A stretch of 64,000 nt of DNA from Luteolibacter sp. Y139 (GCF_038066715.1 NZ_JBBUKT010000014.1:1-64000); one strand, 5' to 3'; positions 8,034-17,899 are shown, counted from the stretch's first letter. Program-made: numbers and translations. Notes: generated from the sequence alone by a model not told the origin.

Positions 8034-8984
8034 ATGAACCCGATTCGACCCCAAACTCCGGCCGTGTCCAACGGCTTCCTGAAGCGCCGCGCCGTGCTCG
8101 CCCTCGCGATGGGGGCCGTCCTTTTCGCCGGCTGCGATTCCACAAAATCCGCCACCTCCTCCAGCGGGAAAAAGAAGGTCGTCACCAGCTTCACCATCAT
8201 CGCCGACATGGCCCGCGAGGTCGCCGGTGATGCCGCTGATGTAGAATCGATCACCAAGCCCGGCGCGGAGATCCACGGCTACGAGCCGACGCCGAAAGAC
8301 ATCGTTAAGGCCCAGAGCGCTGACCTCGTGCTATGGAACGGCCTCAACCTCGAGCTGTGGTTCGAGAAGTTCTTCCAAAACGTGAAGGACGTGCCGAGCG
8401 CCGTGCTCACCGAAGGCATCGCGCCGATGGGCATCAGTGAAGGTCCCTACACCGGCAAGCCGAACCCGCACGCCTGGATGTCGCCGGCCAATGCCGCGAT
8501 CTACGTGGAGAACATCCGCAAGGCGCTGGTGAAAATGGATCCAGCGAATGAGGCGACCTACACCGCCAACGCCGCCGCGTATGCCGCCAAGATCAAGGCG
8601 CTCGATGAGCCGGTGCGGGAGAAGCTTTCGGCCATCCCGGACGACCAGCGTTGGCTGGTCAGTAGCGAAGGTGCCTTCTCCTACCTCTGTGCGAACTACG
8701 GGCTGAAGCAGCTCTACCTGTGGCCGATCAATGCCGACTCGCAGGGCACGCCGCAGCAGGTGCAGAAAGTCATCGATGGCATCCGAGCCAACAAGATCCC
8801 GGTGGTCTTTTCCGAAAGCACGGTGAGCGACAAGCCGGCCAAGCAAGTGAGCAAGGAGACCGGCGCGCGTTACGGCGGTGTGCTGTTTGTCGATTCGCTG
8901 ACCGACGCGGCCGGCCCGGCGCCGACTTACCTGAAGCTGCTGGAGGTCAATGCCGATACGATCGTGAAAGGCTTCCACCCATGA
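8034..8984 (+). CDS. Mn/Fe-type ABC importer, solute-binding lipoprotein
   Basis: The 316-residue protein has an N-terminal leader with lipobox LFAGC (Cys34), so it should be a lipid-anchored periplasmic binding protein of the cluster A-I (TroA/PsaA/SitA) family. The four expected metal ligands are visible: His81 (EIHGYEP), His146 (NPHAWM), Glu212 (SEGAF) and Asp287 (FVDSLTD). Glu at the third position and the absence of a His-rich loop favour Mn(II)/Fe(II) over Zn(II). It overlaps the ATPase gene by ATGA and leads a sitABCD-type operon of binding protein, ATPase and two permeases. Confidence 0.92.
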   Translation: MNPIRPQTPAVSNGFLKRRAVLALAMGAVLFAGCDSTKSATSSSGKKKVVTSFTIIADMAREVAGDAADVESITKPGAEIHGYEPTPKDIVKAQSADLVLWNGLNLELWFEKFFQNVKDVPSAVLTEGIAPMGISEGPYTGKPNPHAWMSPANAAIYVENIRKALVKMDPANEATYTANAAAYAAKIKALDEPVREKLSAIPDDQRWLVSSEGAFSYLCANYGLKQLYLWPINADSQGTPQQVQKVIDGIRANKIPVVFSESTVSDKPAKQVSKETGARYGGVLFVDSLTDAAGPAPTYLKLLEVNADTIVKGFHP

Positions 8985-9877
8985 GCGAGCTGACCCTCGA
9001 TGTGGAATCCGTTTCGGTAGCCTACTCGAATGGCCACCGCGCGCTCCACGATGCGACCTTCCACCTGAAGGGCGGCACCATCTGCGCGCTGGTCGGCGTG
9101 AATGGCAGCGGGAAGTCCACCCTTTTCAAGAGCATCATGGGCTTCGTCCGGCCAGACCGTGGTGCGGTCCGCATCAATGGCAAGCCAGTGCACGTGGCGC
9201 TCAAGGAAAACCTGGTCGCCTACGTGCCGCAGTCGGAGGAGGTCGATTGGCAGTTCCCCGTCAATGTCACCGATGTGGCCATGATGGGCCGCTACGGCGC
9301 GATGAATTTCCTGCGCATCCCCCGCGCTGCGGACAAACTCGCCGTGGAGCAGAGCTTGCAGCGTGTCTCAATGTGGGACTTCCGCGAACGCCAGATCGGC
9401 GAGCTCAGCGGCGGGCAAAAGAAGCGCGTCTTCCTCGCCCGGGCGCTCGCACAGGGCGCGCGGATCATCCTGTTAGACGAGCCGTTCACCGGCGTGGATG
9501 TGAAAACCGAGGAAGCGATCATTGCCCTGCTGCGCGAGTTGCGCGAGTCGGGCTGCATCATTCTCGTCTCCACCCACAACCTCGGCAGCGTGCCGGAATT
9601 CTGCGACCAAGTCGTGTTGATCAATCGCACCGTGCTCGCTTACGGCGACACACATGAGGTCTTCACCGAGAAGAACCTGACAAAGGCTTTCGGCGGCGTA
9701 CTGCGGCAATTCCACTTTGAGGAATCCACCATCCAGGACCACGACGGCCGCGCCGTGCGCGTGCTCACCGACGACGAGCGCCCGCTGGTCTTCGGCAAGG
9801 ACGGCCACCTTGAATACAAGGACCGCCAGGGAAGGGAGCATATCGTGAAGCAGCGCGAGGAGGAGGATGAAGGATGA
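8981..9877 (+). CDS. Mn/Fe-type ABC importer, ATP-binding subunit
   Basis: The 298-residue ATPase has Walker [10 protein letters not shown], a Q-loop region in [10 protein letters not shown], signature LSGGQ and Walker B IILLDEP, followed by STHN as the switch His. The start is the ATG at 8981, overlapping the stop of the binding-protein gene; a longer in-frame extension to 8720 lies wholly inside that gene and is not needed. It has a C-terminal extension of about 60 residues after the usual ABC core (charged, ending QREEEDEG), of unknown role. It powers uptake through the two permeases encoded directly downstream, each junction being overlapped. Confidence 0.93.
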   Translation: MSELTLDVESVSVAYSNGHRALHDATFHLKGGTICALVGVNGSGKSTLFKSIMGFVRPDRGAVRINGKPVHVALKENLVAYVPQSEEVDWQFPVNVTDVAMMGRYGAMNFLRIPRAADKLAVEQSLQRVSMWDFRERQIGELSGGQKKRVFLARALAQGARIILLDEPFTGVDVKTEEAIIALLRELRESGCIILVSTHNLGSVPEFCDQVVLINRTVLAYGDTHEVFTEKNLTKAFGGVLRQFHFEESTIQDHDGRAVRVLTDDERPLVFGKDGHLEYKDRQGREHIVKQREEEDEG

Positions 9878-10740
9878 TCGCTGATCTCCTCACGCCTCTG
9901 CACTACGACTACATGCTGCGCGCCATCTGGGTGAGCGCGCTCATCGGCGGGGTGTGCGGATTTCTTTCCTCCTTCGTCACGCTGAAGGGCTGGTCGCTGA
10001 TGGGCGATGCGCTTTCGCATGCGGTCGTGCCGGGCGTGGCGCTGGCCTACATTTACAGCGTGCCGTTCGCCTTGGGAGCCTTCATCGCCGGCTTGCTGGC
10101 GGCGGGCGCAATGGCCTTCGTGAAAACCCAAAGCCGCATCCGCGAGGACGCGACGATTGGCATCGTCTTCACGACTTTCTTCGCCCTCGGATTGCTGCTG
10201 ATCTCGATCAGGCCGGCGCGGGTCAACCTCAAGACCATCATCTTCGGCAATATCCTCGGCATTTCCGATCCGGACATCCTCCAAGTCATCATGATCAGCG
10301 CGGTCACGCTGCTGGTGCTGGGACTGAAATGGAAGGACTTGATGCTCTTCTGCTTCGATCCCAATCAAGCCCGCACGCTGGGCCTGCCGGTGGGATGGCT
10401 ACACTTGCTCCTGCTCACGCTCCTGTCCGCCACCGCGGTCGCTGCCTTGCAAGCCGTCGGTGCCGTGCTGGTCGTCGCCATGCTGGTCACCCCGGGCGCG
10501 ACCGCCTACCTGCTCACGGACCGGTTCAGCACCATGCTGTGGCTTTCCTCGCTGATGGGCGCGGTGACCTCGCTGGCCGGCGCCTACGCCAGCTACTTCT
10601 TCAATGGCGCCACCGGCGGCTGCATCGTGACCTTGCAGACGCTGGTCTTCCTCGCCGCCTTCATCTTTGCCCCGAAACACGGCCTGATCGCGTCGAAGCG
10701 CCGTGGCCGGGAAACCACCCCGCTCGATGGACCTGTTTGA
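9874..10740 (+). CDS. Mn/Fe-type ABC importer, permease subunit 1
   Basis: The 288-residue protein is an ABC-3 family permease with about eight membrane helices. The conserved stretch [21 protein letters not shown] near residue 45 and the [27 protein letters not shown] segment are typical of TroC/SitC-type subunits. Its ATG at 9874 overlaps the stop of the ATPase gene. A second, paralogous permease follows, giving a heterodimeric channel as in SitCD, TroCD and YfeCD systems. Confidence 0.92.
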   Translation: MIADLLTPLHYDYMLRAIWVSALIGGVCGFLSSFVTLKGWSLMGDALSHAVVPGVALAYIYSVPFALGAFIAGLLAAGAMAFVKTQSRIREDATIGIVFTTFFALGLLLISIRPARVNLKTIIFGNILGISDPDILQVIMISAVTLLVLGLKWKDLMLFCFDPNQARTLGLPVGWLHLLLLTLLSATAVAALQAVGAVLVVAMLVTPGATAYLLTDRFSTMLWLSSLMGAVTSLAGAYASYFFNGATGGCIVTLQTLVFLAAFIFAPKHGLIASKRRGRETTPLDGPV

Positions 10741-11566
10741 GCCACTGCGTTTCACCTTCATGCAGGACGCGCTGCTCGTCGGCAGCGTGATCGCGGCGAT
10801 GTGCGCGATGCTCTCGTGCTTCCTGATCCTCAAGGGCTGGTCGCTGATGGGCGACGCCATTTCGCACGCCGTGCTCCCGGGGATCGTGCTCGCCTACATT
10901 GCAGGACTGCCGTTGGCCCTCGGGGCATTCACGTCCGGGCTGCTGTGCGCGGTCAGCACCGGCTTCATCAAGCAGAACAGCCGGATCAAGGAGGACACCG
11001 TGATGGGCGTGGTCTTCACCGGCCTGTTCGCCTTCGGCCTGGTGATTTTCAGCCGGACCGCCTCCGACCTGCACCTAGATCACATTCTCTACGGAAACAT
11101 CCTCGGCATCACCAAGCAGCAGCGGCTGGAGAGCTTCTTCATGGGAGGTGGCATCTTTGCCATCATCGCCTTGCTGCGGCGTGACCTGTTGCTGATCTGC
11201 TTCGATCCGGCCCAAGCCAAGGTGCTCGGCCTGCGCGAGCGCTTCCTGAATTACCTCCTCCTCTCCCTGCTCTCGCTGGCGATCGTCGTCGCCCTTCAAG
11301 CCGTCGGCATCATCCTGGTGGTGGCCATGCTCGTCACCCCCGGCTGCATCGCCCACCTCTGGACGGACCGCTTCGACCGGATGCTGCTGATCGCCATCGG
11401 CTCGGCGGTGGCATCCACGGTGGTGGGCATTTTCATCAGCTACCACATCGACGGAGCGACCGGGGCCTGCATCGTCCTGACGCAGGCGCTGGCGTTTGCC
11501 GGGTCGCTGCTGTTTGCCCCGAAATATGGGATTTTCGGCGCGGCGAGACGGAAAAACGGGGCCTGA
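10727..11566 (+). CDS. Mn/Fe-type ABC importer, permease subunit 2
   Basis: The 279-residue protein is a paralogue of the preceding permease, with the same landmarks: [21 protein letters not shown] and [28 protein letters not shown] chose ATG 10727 (MDLFEPLRF), which overlaps the previous gene by 14 bases; a GTG at 10703 would extend it further into that gene. Two different permeases in tandem are characteristic of Mn/Fe importers of the Sit/Yfe/Tro type. No regulator gene follows, unlike the troR arrangement. Confidence 0.92.
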   Translation: MDLFEPLRFTFMQDALLVGSVIAAMCAMLSCFLILKGWSLMGDAISHAVLPGIVLAYIAGLPLALGAFTSGLLCAVSTGFIKQNSRIKEDTVMGVVFTGLFAFGLVIFSRTASDLHLDHILYGNILGITKQQRLESFFMGGGIFAIIALLRRDLLLICFDPAQAKVLGLRERFLNYLLLSLLSLAIVVALQAVGIILVVAMLVTPGCIAHLWTDRFDRMLLIAIGSAVASTVVGIFISYHIDGATGACIVLTQALAFAGSLLFAPKYGIFGAARRKNGA

Positions 11567-11633
11567 ACCGGCCCCCGTCATGCGCGCTCATTCCGCTTGC
11601 CGCGGCGAGGTGAGGTGAAGAACCTCCGTGGAG

Positions 11634-12422
11634 ATGCAAACCGCTGCCTATTTCAAAGACCTGTTCGGCCTCGAGGGACAAACCGCCGTCGTCATCGGGG
11701 GCACCGGGGAGCTTTGCGGCTGCATGGCGCAGGGTCTGGCCCGTGCCGGCGCTGAGGTCGTGCTGGTCGGTCGCATCCGCGAAAAGGCCGAGCGCAACCT
11801 CGCTGAAATCGAGGAATTCGGCGGCAAGGGCTATTTCCTGCCGGTCGACGTGACCTCTCGCGAGTCTCTGCAGGAACTCGTCCAAGGCGTCGTCGAGCGC
11901 TCCGGCAAGGTGGATATCCTCATCAACGGCGCTGGCATCAATTCCCCCACCCCGTTCCTCGACATCCAGGAGGAGGAATTCCAGCGGATCATGGACACGA
12001 ACGTGACCGCCGTGTTCCGCGCCTGCCAGGTCTTCGGCAAATACTTCATCGACGAGGGCATCCCCGCCTCGATCATCAACCTCGGCTCGATGTCCGCCCT
12101 GGTGCCGCTTTCCCGCGTCTTCACCTACTCCGCCAGCAAGGCCGCGGTGCACAATCTTTCCAAGAACCTCGCTCGCGAGTGGGCCGAGTATTCGATCCGC
12201 GTCAATACGCTGGTCCCCGGCTTCTTCCCCGCCGAGCAAAACCGCAAGGTGCTGGATGAGAGCCGCGTGCTCGACATCCTCCGCCAGACGCCGATGAGCC
12301 GCTTCGGCTCCCCGGACGACCTGATCGGCGCCACCCTGCTGCTCGCCTCGAACAAGGCCGGCGCCTTCATCACCGGCACCGAAATGGTCGTGGACGGCGG
12401 TTTCAACGCGATGAAGATCTGA
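11634..12422 (+). CDS. SDR-family oxidoreductase
   Basis: The 262-residue protein is a classical short-chain dehydrogenase: cofactor loop [12 protein letters not shown] motif (INGAGINS), catalytic Ser in NLGSMSA, and YSASK with catalytic Tyr and Lys, ending in a VDGGF(N) C-terminus. Closest known types are gluconate 5-dehydrogenase and D-mannonate oxidoreductase (KduD/UxuB-like SDRs), so oxidation or reduction of a sugar acid with NAD(P) is likely; the substrate is not proven. Start choice is between GTG 11628 and ATG 11634; I prefer the ATG, which gives [11 protein letters not shown], a usual start for this group. Confidence 0.85.
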   Translation: MQTAAYFKDLFGLEGQTAVVIGGTGELCGCMAQGLARAGAEVVLVGRIREKAERNLAEIEEFGGKGYFLPVDVTSRESLQELVQGVVERSGKVDILINGAGINSPTPFLDIQEEEFQRIMDTNVTAVFRACQVFGKYFIDEGIPASIINLGSMSALVPLSRVFTYSASKAAVHNLSKNLAREWAEYSIRVNTLVPGFFPAEQNRKVLDESRVLDILRQTPMSRFGSPDDLIGATLLLASNKAGAFITGTEMVVDGGFNAMKI

Positions 12423-12449
12423 CCCCGACGCCCCGACGGTGTGGCAGAC

Positions 12450-12467
12450 GTCAGGGAAACCCCTGAC
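12450..12467. repeat. 7-bp hairpin upstream of secA
   Basis: GTCAGGG (12450-12456), loop AAAC, CCCTGAC (12461-12467) is a perfect stem 28 bases after the SDR stop and 110 bases before secA. No U-tract follows, so it is not a standard intrinsic terminator. It could attenuate transcription or belong to the secA leader. Confidence 0.35.
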
Positions 12468-12577
12468 ATCGGCTACAAATCGGGGCAAACCCGGCCTGCC
12501 GTGCCGCTTGCACCCCGCGATTTCCGGGTGTATGGCGTCCGCCCCGGCAGCAACCCGGCTCCCTACCTTCCTTTCAC

Positions 12578-15500
12578 ATGATCAAGTGGATCCTTCAGAA
12601 AATCGTCGGCTCGAAGAACCAGCGCGAATTGCGCCGGATCCGCCCGACCGTCGAGCGCATCAAGGAAATCGAGGAGGCTCTGCAGCGGGAGCCCGAGGAA
12701 AAGCTGCGTGAAATGACCGCCAAGTGGCAGGACCACCTGTCCCGCTACCACGATCTCAAGGTCGCCACCAAGCCCCAGCTCCAGCGGATGGATGCCGATG
12801 GCCTGGCCGAGGCCGCCGCCTACATGAATGGCCGCCTCCAGCGCCTGCGCGAGGAATTCTCCAGCCTCCCGGCGAAAGTGGAGGCCAATGCCGAGTCGAT
12901 CGAGGAGGCAAAGAACGCCTTCCACGAAATCCAAGGCGATTTCATCAAGTCCCGCGCCGCCTACCTCGAAAAGATCCTGCCCGAGGCCTACGCCGTCGTC
13001 AAAAACGCTGCCCGCCGCATGTGTGGCAGCACCATCGACGTCTGCGACCAGCCGCTGAAGTGGGAAATGGTCCATTTCGATACCCAGCTCGTCGGCGGCA
13101 TCGCCCTGCACCGCGGGATGATCGCGGAAATGATGACGGGTGAAGGCAAGACCCTCGTCGCCACCCTGCCGGTCTACCTGAATGCCCTGACCGGCCTCGG
13201 CGTCCACGTCATCACGGTCAATGACTACCTTGCCCGACGCGACTCGGACTGGATGGGTTCGCTCTTCAAGTTCCTCGGCCTGACGATCGGTTGTATCCAG
13301 AACCAGATGCCGCCATGGGACCGCCGCGAGCATTACGGCTGCGACATCACCTACGGAACGAACTCCGAGTTCGGCTTCGACTACCTGCGCGACAATGGCA
13401 TGGCGTCGACCAAGGACGAGCAGGTCCAGCATGGCCACTACTTCGCCATCATCGACGAAGTGGATTCGATCCTCATCGACGAAGCCCGTACGCCGCTGAT
13501 CATTTCCGGCCCGTCCTCCGTCTCCAGCCACCAGTTCGACAAGTACAAGCCGCTGGTGGAACAGATCGTCCGCCAGCAGACCGCGCTTTGCAACGAGCTG
13601 ATGTCCGAGGCGAAAAAGGCCCAGGATGCCGGCGACCTCGACACTGCCGGCCGCGCGCTCTTCAAGGTGAAGCTCGGCCAGCCGCGCAATCGCCAGCTCA
13701 TGCGCATGATGCAGGAGCCGGACATGCGCCGCCTGATCGAGAAGACGGAACTTTCCTTCTACCAGGATGCCCAGAAGAAGGAACTCTTCGCTCTCAAGGA
13801 AGAACTCTTCTTCACCATCGACGAGAAGAGCCACGACTCCGACCTGATGGAAAAGGGCCGCGACTTCCTCTCTCCGAACGATCCGGAAGCCTTCGTTCTC
13901 CCCGACATCGGCACTCTTTTCGCCGATATCGAAAACGACTCCTCGCTCAGCGAAGAGGATCGCATCGCCCGCAAGGAAGCAGCCCAGCAGAAGCTGGATT
14001 CGCAGGCGGAGAAGATGCACAATATCTCCCAGCTTCTGAAGGCCTACTGCGTCTATGAAAAGGACGTCCAGTACGTGGTCGAGGAAGGCAAGGTCGTCAT
14101 CGTCGACGAAAACACCGGCCGCAAGATGGCTGGCCGCCGCTGGTCGGATGGCCTGCACCAGGCGGTGGAAGCCAAGGAAGGCGTCGCCATCGAAAAGGAG
14201 ACCCAGACCTTCGCGACCATCACGATCCAGAACTACTTCCGCCTCTACGAAAAGCTGGCGGGCATGACCGGCACCGCGGAAACCGAAGCGGCCGAGTTCT
14301 CCGACATCTACAAGCTCGACGTGCTGCCGATCCCGGCCAACCGCCCGAACCAGCGGAAGGACGAGAACGACCAGGTCTTCAAGACCCGCCGCGAGAAGTA
14401 CAACGCCGTCATCAAGAAGATCGAGGACGCCCACGCCAAGGGCCAACCGGTGCTCGTCGGCACCGCGTCCGTCGATGCCTCGGAAACGGTCTCGCGCATG
14501 CTGAAGCGCAGCAAGATCCCGCACACCGTGTTGAACGCGAAGTTCCACATGCAGGAAGCGGAGATCATCGCCAGTGCCGGCCAGCGTGGCGCGGTGGTCA
14601 TCTCCACCAACATGGCGGGTCGCGGCACCGACATCAAACTCGGCGAAGGCGTCGCCGCCCTCGGCGGTCTGTTCGTGATGGGCACCGAGCGCTATGAATC
14701 GCGCCGCGTCGACCGCCAGCTCCGCGGCCGTTGCGCCCGTCAGGGTGACCCGGGCCTGAGCCAGTTCTTCATCTCGTTCGAAGACGACCTGATGCGCAAC
14801 TTCGCCGCCGCCGACCGCATGACCTCCATGATGGAGCGCTTCGGCATGCAGGAAGGCGAGGCGCTCGAGCACTCGTGGCTGAACAAGTCGGTTGAGACCG
14901 CTCAGAAGCGCGTCGAGCAGCGCAACTACACGTGGCGCAAGCGCGTGCTTGAGTTCGACGACGTGATGAACAAGCAGCGCGAAGTCGTTTACGGCTATCG
15001 CAATGAAGTGCTCAGCACCGAGCAGCCGCGCGACCTGGTCGACGAGATCATCGAGAAGGTCATCCCGCAGAAGGTCGAAAGCTTCCTCGCTGATCGCGAC
15101 GAGTCGAATCCCGACTACAATGAGCTGCTGCACTGGGTGAATTCCACCCTGCCGATCCCCTTCACTGCCGCAGACCTCGAAGCCACGGCCAAGACCGCCG
15201 AGGACATTTCGAACACGTTGATCGCCCGCGTGAAGGAAGCCTACGGCCACCGCGTCGATGGGCTCCCGCCGGAGATTCTCGATCAGGAAGAGCGCCGCAT
15301 GATGCTCGCCGCGATCGACCGCCAGTGGCAGGCCCACCTTTACAACATGGACGCCCTTCGTGAAGGCGTTCACCTCCGCGCCCAAGGCCAGAAGGATCCG
15401 CTCATCGAATACAAGGTGGAAGCCTACGAGCTGTTCCAGACCTTGATGTCGAGCATCGAGCAGGAAGCCCTCCAGAATCTCTTCCGCTCCGCTGGCAACC

Positions 15501-15757
15501 TCGAAGCCATCCTGCGCCAGCTCCACGGCATGCCGCAGCAGCTTCACGGCGGCGAAGAGCCCGGCACCCTTGGCTCCGCCCTGCTTCAGGAAAGCGACAG
15601 CGGCGAGATCAAGCTCAACCTGCCGAAGCGCCGTCCGCCGAGCTTCAACATCGGCGGCTCCAGCGATACCAGCGACTCCAGCGAGCCGAACCGCAATGCC
15701 CCCTGCCCCTGTGGCTCGGGCAAGAAGTTCAAGCAGTGCCACGGCAAGGAAGCCTGA
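12578..15757 (+). CDS. secA: Preprotein translocase ATPase SecA
   Basis: The 1059-residue motor protein drives secretion through SecYEG. Walker A MTGEGKT, DEVDSILIDEARTPLIISG (DEAD-type Walker B), helicase-like STNMAGRGTDI and the C-terminal zinc/SecB-binding motif CPCGSGKKFKQCHG are all present. It is longer than E. coli SecA (901 residues). The extra sequence is an N-terminal coiled segment (residues about 25-110) and a charged insertion of about 130 residues in the nucleotide-binding region (about 330-480), as known in several Bacteroidetes/PVC-group SecA proteins. A minus-strand frame of equal length covers it but is a codon shadow. An intrinsic terminator follows at 15782. Confidence 0.98.
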   Translation: MIKWILQKIVGSKNQRELRRIRPTVERIKEIEEALQREPEEKLREMTAKWQDHLSRYHDLKVATKPQLQRMDADGLAEAAAYMNGRLQRLREEFSSLPAKVEANAESIEEAKNAFHEIQGDFIKSRAAYLEKILPEAYAVVKNAARRMCGSTIDVCDQPLKWEMVHFDTQLVGGIALHRGMIAEMMTGEGKTLVATLPVYLNALTGLGVHVITVNDYLARRDSDWMGSLFKFLGLTIGCIQNQMPPWDRREHYGCDITYGTNSEFGFDYLRDNGMASTKDEQVQHGHYFAIIDEVDSILIDEARTPLIISGPSSVSSHQFDKYKPLVEQIVRQQTALCNELMSEAKKAQDAGDLDTAGRALFKVKLGQPRNRQLMRMMQEPDMRRLIEKTELSFYQDAQKKELFALKEELFFTIDEKSHDSDLMEKGRDFLSPNDPEAFVLPDIGTLFADIENDSSLSEEDRIARKEAAQQKLDSQAEKMHNISQLLKAYCVYEKDVQYVVEEGKVVIVDENTGRKMAGRRWSDGLHQAVEAKEGVAIEKETQTFATITIQNYFRLYEKLAGMTGTAETEAAEFSDIYKLDVLPIPANRPNQRKDENDQVFKTRREKYNAVIKKIEDAHAKGQPVLVGTASVDASETVSRMLKRSKIPHTVLNAKFHMQEAEIIASAGQRGAVVISTNMAGRGTDIKLGEGVAALGGLFVMGTERYESRRVDRQLRGRCARQGDPGLSQFFISFEDDLMRNFAAADRMTSMMERFGMQEGEALEHSWLNKSVETAQKRVEQRNYTWRKRVLEFDDVMNKQREVVYGYRNEVLSTEQPRDLVDEIIEKVIPQKVESFLADRDESNPDYNELLHWVNSTLPIPFTAADLEATAKTAEDISNTLIARVKEAYGHRVDGLPPEILDQEERRMMLAAIDRQWQAHLYNMDALREGVHLRAQGQKDPLIEYKVEAYELFQTLMSSIEQEALQNLFRSAGNLEAILRQLHGMPQQLHGGEEPGTLGSALLQESDSGEIKLNLPKRRPPSFNIGGSSDTSDSSEPNRNAPCPCGSGKKFKQCHGKEA

Positions 15758-15781
15758 GCCGCTCTAACAATCATCACGAAG

Positions 15782-15813
15782 AAGCCGGAGCGGAAACGCC
15801 CCGGCTTTTTCTT
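15782..15813 (+). terminator. Intrinsic terminator of secA
   Basis: AAGCCGG-A-GCG, loop GAAA, CGC-C-CCGGCTT (one A/C mismatch) followed by TTTTTCTTTT, starting 25 bases after the secA stop. The GC-rich stem plus T-tract is a textbook rho-independent terminator. Confidence 0.85.
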
Positions 15814-15816
15814 TTA

Positions 15817-15848
15817 CTGGGAGCGCGGGATAAATCCCGCGCTCCCAG
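15817..15848. repeat. Perfect 14-bp palindromic hairpin (REP/MITE-like)
   Basis: CTGGGAGCGCGGGA (15817-15830), loop TAAA, TCCCGCGCTCCCAG (15835-15848). It sits directly behind the secA terminator and ten bases from the stop of the convergent flavoprotein gene. On neither strand is it followed by a T-tract, so it is not simply a second terminator. It may be a dispersed palindromic repeat; no second copy was noticed in this window. Confidence 0.6.
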
Positions 15849-15857
15849 TCGAAACTG

Positions 15858-17111
15858 TTAGAACCTCCCCGCCGCCATCTGCTCCACCGGCCGGAATGGC
15901 TTCTCATGCGTGAGCATGTCCGCCACCAGCCGTCCCGACACGGGACCGAGACTCAGCCCCATCATCGCATGACCGGTGGCCGCGATGAGATTCGGGAAAC
16001 GCGGCACCGGGCCGAGATAAGGCAAGCCATCCGGCGACACCGGACGCAAACCCGCCCATGGCTTCACCCCTTCAAAGTCGCGCTCGGAGAACTTCGGGAA
16101 GTAGCCATTCACCGACTTCACGATGCCGCGCACGCGAGCCGGATCGATGTCCAGATTGAGCCCGCCGACTTCCATCGTACCGGCGAAACGCAAGCCGCTT
16201 CCCATCGGCGTGATCGCGACCTTCGCTTCAACAAAGATCGAGCAGTGCTGCGGAAGCTCGGGGGGATTCGGCAACGTGAGCGAGTAGCCCTTGCCCGCTT
16301 GCAGTGGCAGTTTGAGCCCGGTCTGCCGCAGCAGCTCCGCGCTCCACGATCCACACGCGAGGACAAACTGGCTTCCCTCGAAACGCTGCCCGCCCCCGCT
16401 CAAAGCAGTCACCTTCCCATCGCGAGACTCGATCGTATCGATCACCACGCCGCTATGGATCTCCCCGCCAAGCTCGAGCACACGCCGACGCATCGCCGCC
16501 ATGAAGCGCGCCGGATCGAGATGGCAATCCTGCGGGAAATGCACCGAGCCGGTCACATCCATCGTGATGCTTGGATCCAGCTTCGCGGTAGCCGCGGCAT
16601 TCAGCACTTCGGCCTGGATTCCGATCTCGCGAGCAGCGGCTCCGACCGCAGCTTCCTCGTCGAGTCCCTTGGCCGTCTTGCACAGCATCAGCATCCCACG
16701 CTTCGCGAATCCGAAGTCGTCCCCCTCTGCCAGCTCGGTGAAGAGCCTGCGGCTTTCCAAATTCAAATCGCGGAGCAGTTCCCGTGACTCCGCCACATGC
16801 CGTTCGGTCGAATGACGATAGAACAGCCACGCCCAGCGCACCAATGCCGGATCCAGCCGCGGCCGGATGTAGAACGGGCTCTCGGCATTGAACATCCACC
16901 GCAAGCCCTTCGCGATCATGCCCGGCGCAGCGAGCGGGATGAAATGGCTCGGCACGATCATGCCGGCATTGCCCATCGAGCAGTTGTCGCCGCCAGCCGC
17001 CTCGCGCTCGATCACAGTGACCGCCAGACCGCGCTTCAGCGCATAGTACGCGGAGCACAATCCGATCACGCCGCCGCCGAGGACGATCACACGCTGCTTG
17101 CCTTGGGTCAC
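15858..17111 (-). CDS. D-amino-acid dehydrogenase-like FAD oxidoreductase
   Basis: The 417-residue protein has an N-terminal dinucleotide-binding motif (VIVLGGGVIGLCSAYYAL), then DAO-family landmarks: GNAGMI with substrate-side contacts, a central antiparallel domain, and the C-terminal FAD-contact stretch LIAATGHAMMGLSLGPVSGRLVADML. It matches the DadA type (FAD-dependent oxidative deamination of D-amino acids, electrons to the respiratory chain at the inner membrane face). The frame is open to 17210, but GTG 17111 (TQGKQRVIVLGGG) with GGCAGG upstream gives the normal family length. It diverges from the OmpH-like gene. Related secondary-amine oxidases cannot be excluded. Confidence 0.85.
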   Translation of the reverse strand: MTQGKQRVIVLGGGVIGLCSAYYALKRGLAVTVIEREAAGGDNCSMGNAGMIVPSHFIPLAAPGMIAKGLRWMFNAESPFYIRPRLDPALVRWAWLFYRHSTERHVAESRELLRDLNLESRRLFTELAEGDDFGFAKRGMLMLCKTAKGLDEEAAVGAAAREIGIQAEVLNAAATAKLDPSITMDVTGSVHFPQDCHLDPARFMAAMRRRVLELGGEIHSGVVIDTIESRDGKVTALSGGGQRFEGSQFVLACGSWSAELLRQTGLKLPLQAGKGYSLTLPNPPELPQHCSIFVEAKVAITPMGSGLRFAGTMEVGGLNLDIDPARVRGIVKSVNGYFPKFSERDFEGVKPWAGLRPVSPDGLPYLGPVPRFPNLIAATGHAMMGLSLGPVSGRLVADMLTHEKPFRPVEQMAAGRF

Positions 17112-17224
17112 CCTGCCAAGATAGCCCGGGCGTCTTGCCGGAGTCTTGAGAAAACGCTGCTGAAACGCGCCACCGGCGGGGCGCTGGACAGCCCCCCGCG
17201 AGGCGTACATGATCTCTCCAGAAG

Positions 17225-17881
17225 ATGATCAAAGTCGCCGCTGTCGTAGCCCTCGCTCTTTCCGCCGCTGCGGCCGATGCCCAGGCGCCGCGCGTCGCGG
17301 TGATCCGGGTTTCCGAGATCTTCAACAAGCTGGAGAGCACGGTGCGCGCAACGGCCGAAACCAATGCCCGGAAGGCTGAAATCGACAAGGACAGCCGGAT
17401 GGTGACCTACAAGGAGCTCTACGCCGACCTCGAACTCCGCAAGAAGGCGCTTGAAGAAAATCCGCCGAAGATCGACGCCGAAACCCGCAAGCGGCTCGCA
17501 CGCGAGTATGCGGTCAAGCTTCAGGAGGCGAAGTCGCTGCTGGAGGATTTCGAGGGCTTCCGCGCCGACCGGATGCGGGAAATCGAGACCGACGCGGTGG
17601 AAGGAATGAAACAACGACTTGCGGTGATCCAAAGCACCGCCGAACAGATGGCCAAGCAGGAAGGCTACGACTGGGTGCTGGACGCATCCGGCAATACCAA
17701 CACCGGCCTGCCCCTGCTCCTCTACGCCAAGAAAGCACACGACCTCACCGACCGCGTCCTCGCCTCCCTCGGCCCAGCACAAGCTTCCCCGACAACACCG
17801 TCACCAGCCCCTGCTCCCGCACCATCCTCCCGCCCTTCACCGTCACCCCGCCCTACCCCGAAATCGCAGGCACCCAACTAG
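17225..17881 (+). CDS. OmpH/Skp-like periplasmic chaperone
   Basis: The 218-residue protein has a signal peptide (VAAVVALALSAAAADAQA), then the OmpH/Skp beginning (RVAVIRVSEIFNKLEST), a long charged coiled-coil hairpin (residues about 40-135) and a return strand (YDWVLDASGNTNTGLPLLLY). Skp trimers hold unfolded outer-membrane proteins in the periplasm. The C-terminal 35 residues are a Pro/Ser/Ala-rich tail that the classic family lacks. It is followed 18 bases later by a membrane coiled-coil protein, probably in the same transcript, which ends at the terminator at 18442. Confidence 0.85.
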   Translation: MIKVAAVVALALSAAAADAQAPRVAVIRVSEIFNKLESTVRATAETNARKAEIDKDSRMVTYKELYADLELRKKALEENPPKIDAETRKRLAREYAVKLQEAKSLLEDFEGFRADRMREIETDAVEGMKQRLAVIQSTAEQMAKQEGYDWVLDASGNTNTGLPLLLYAKKAHDLTDRVLASLGPAQASPTTPSPAPAPAPSSRPSPSPRPTPKSQAPN

Positions 17882-17899
17882 TGCTCACCCCATTTTCCC

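Noticed and set aside
8720-8980. N-terminal extension of the metal ABC ATPase
   Set aside because: The extension lies entirely in the binding-protein gene in another frame; ATG 8981 begins the conserved ATPase sequence and overlaps the previous stop as in the other junctions.
12563-15742. A minus-strand open frame of 1059 codons covering the whole of secA
   Set aside because: Its sequence is a repetitive Leu/Ala/Val/Asp/His-rich shadow produced by GC-rich third positions of secA, with no recognisable domain.
15817-15848. Second intrinsic terminator behind secA
   Set aside because: No T-tract follows the stem on either strand.
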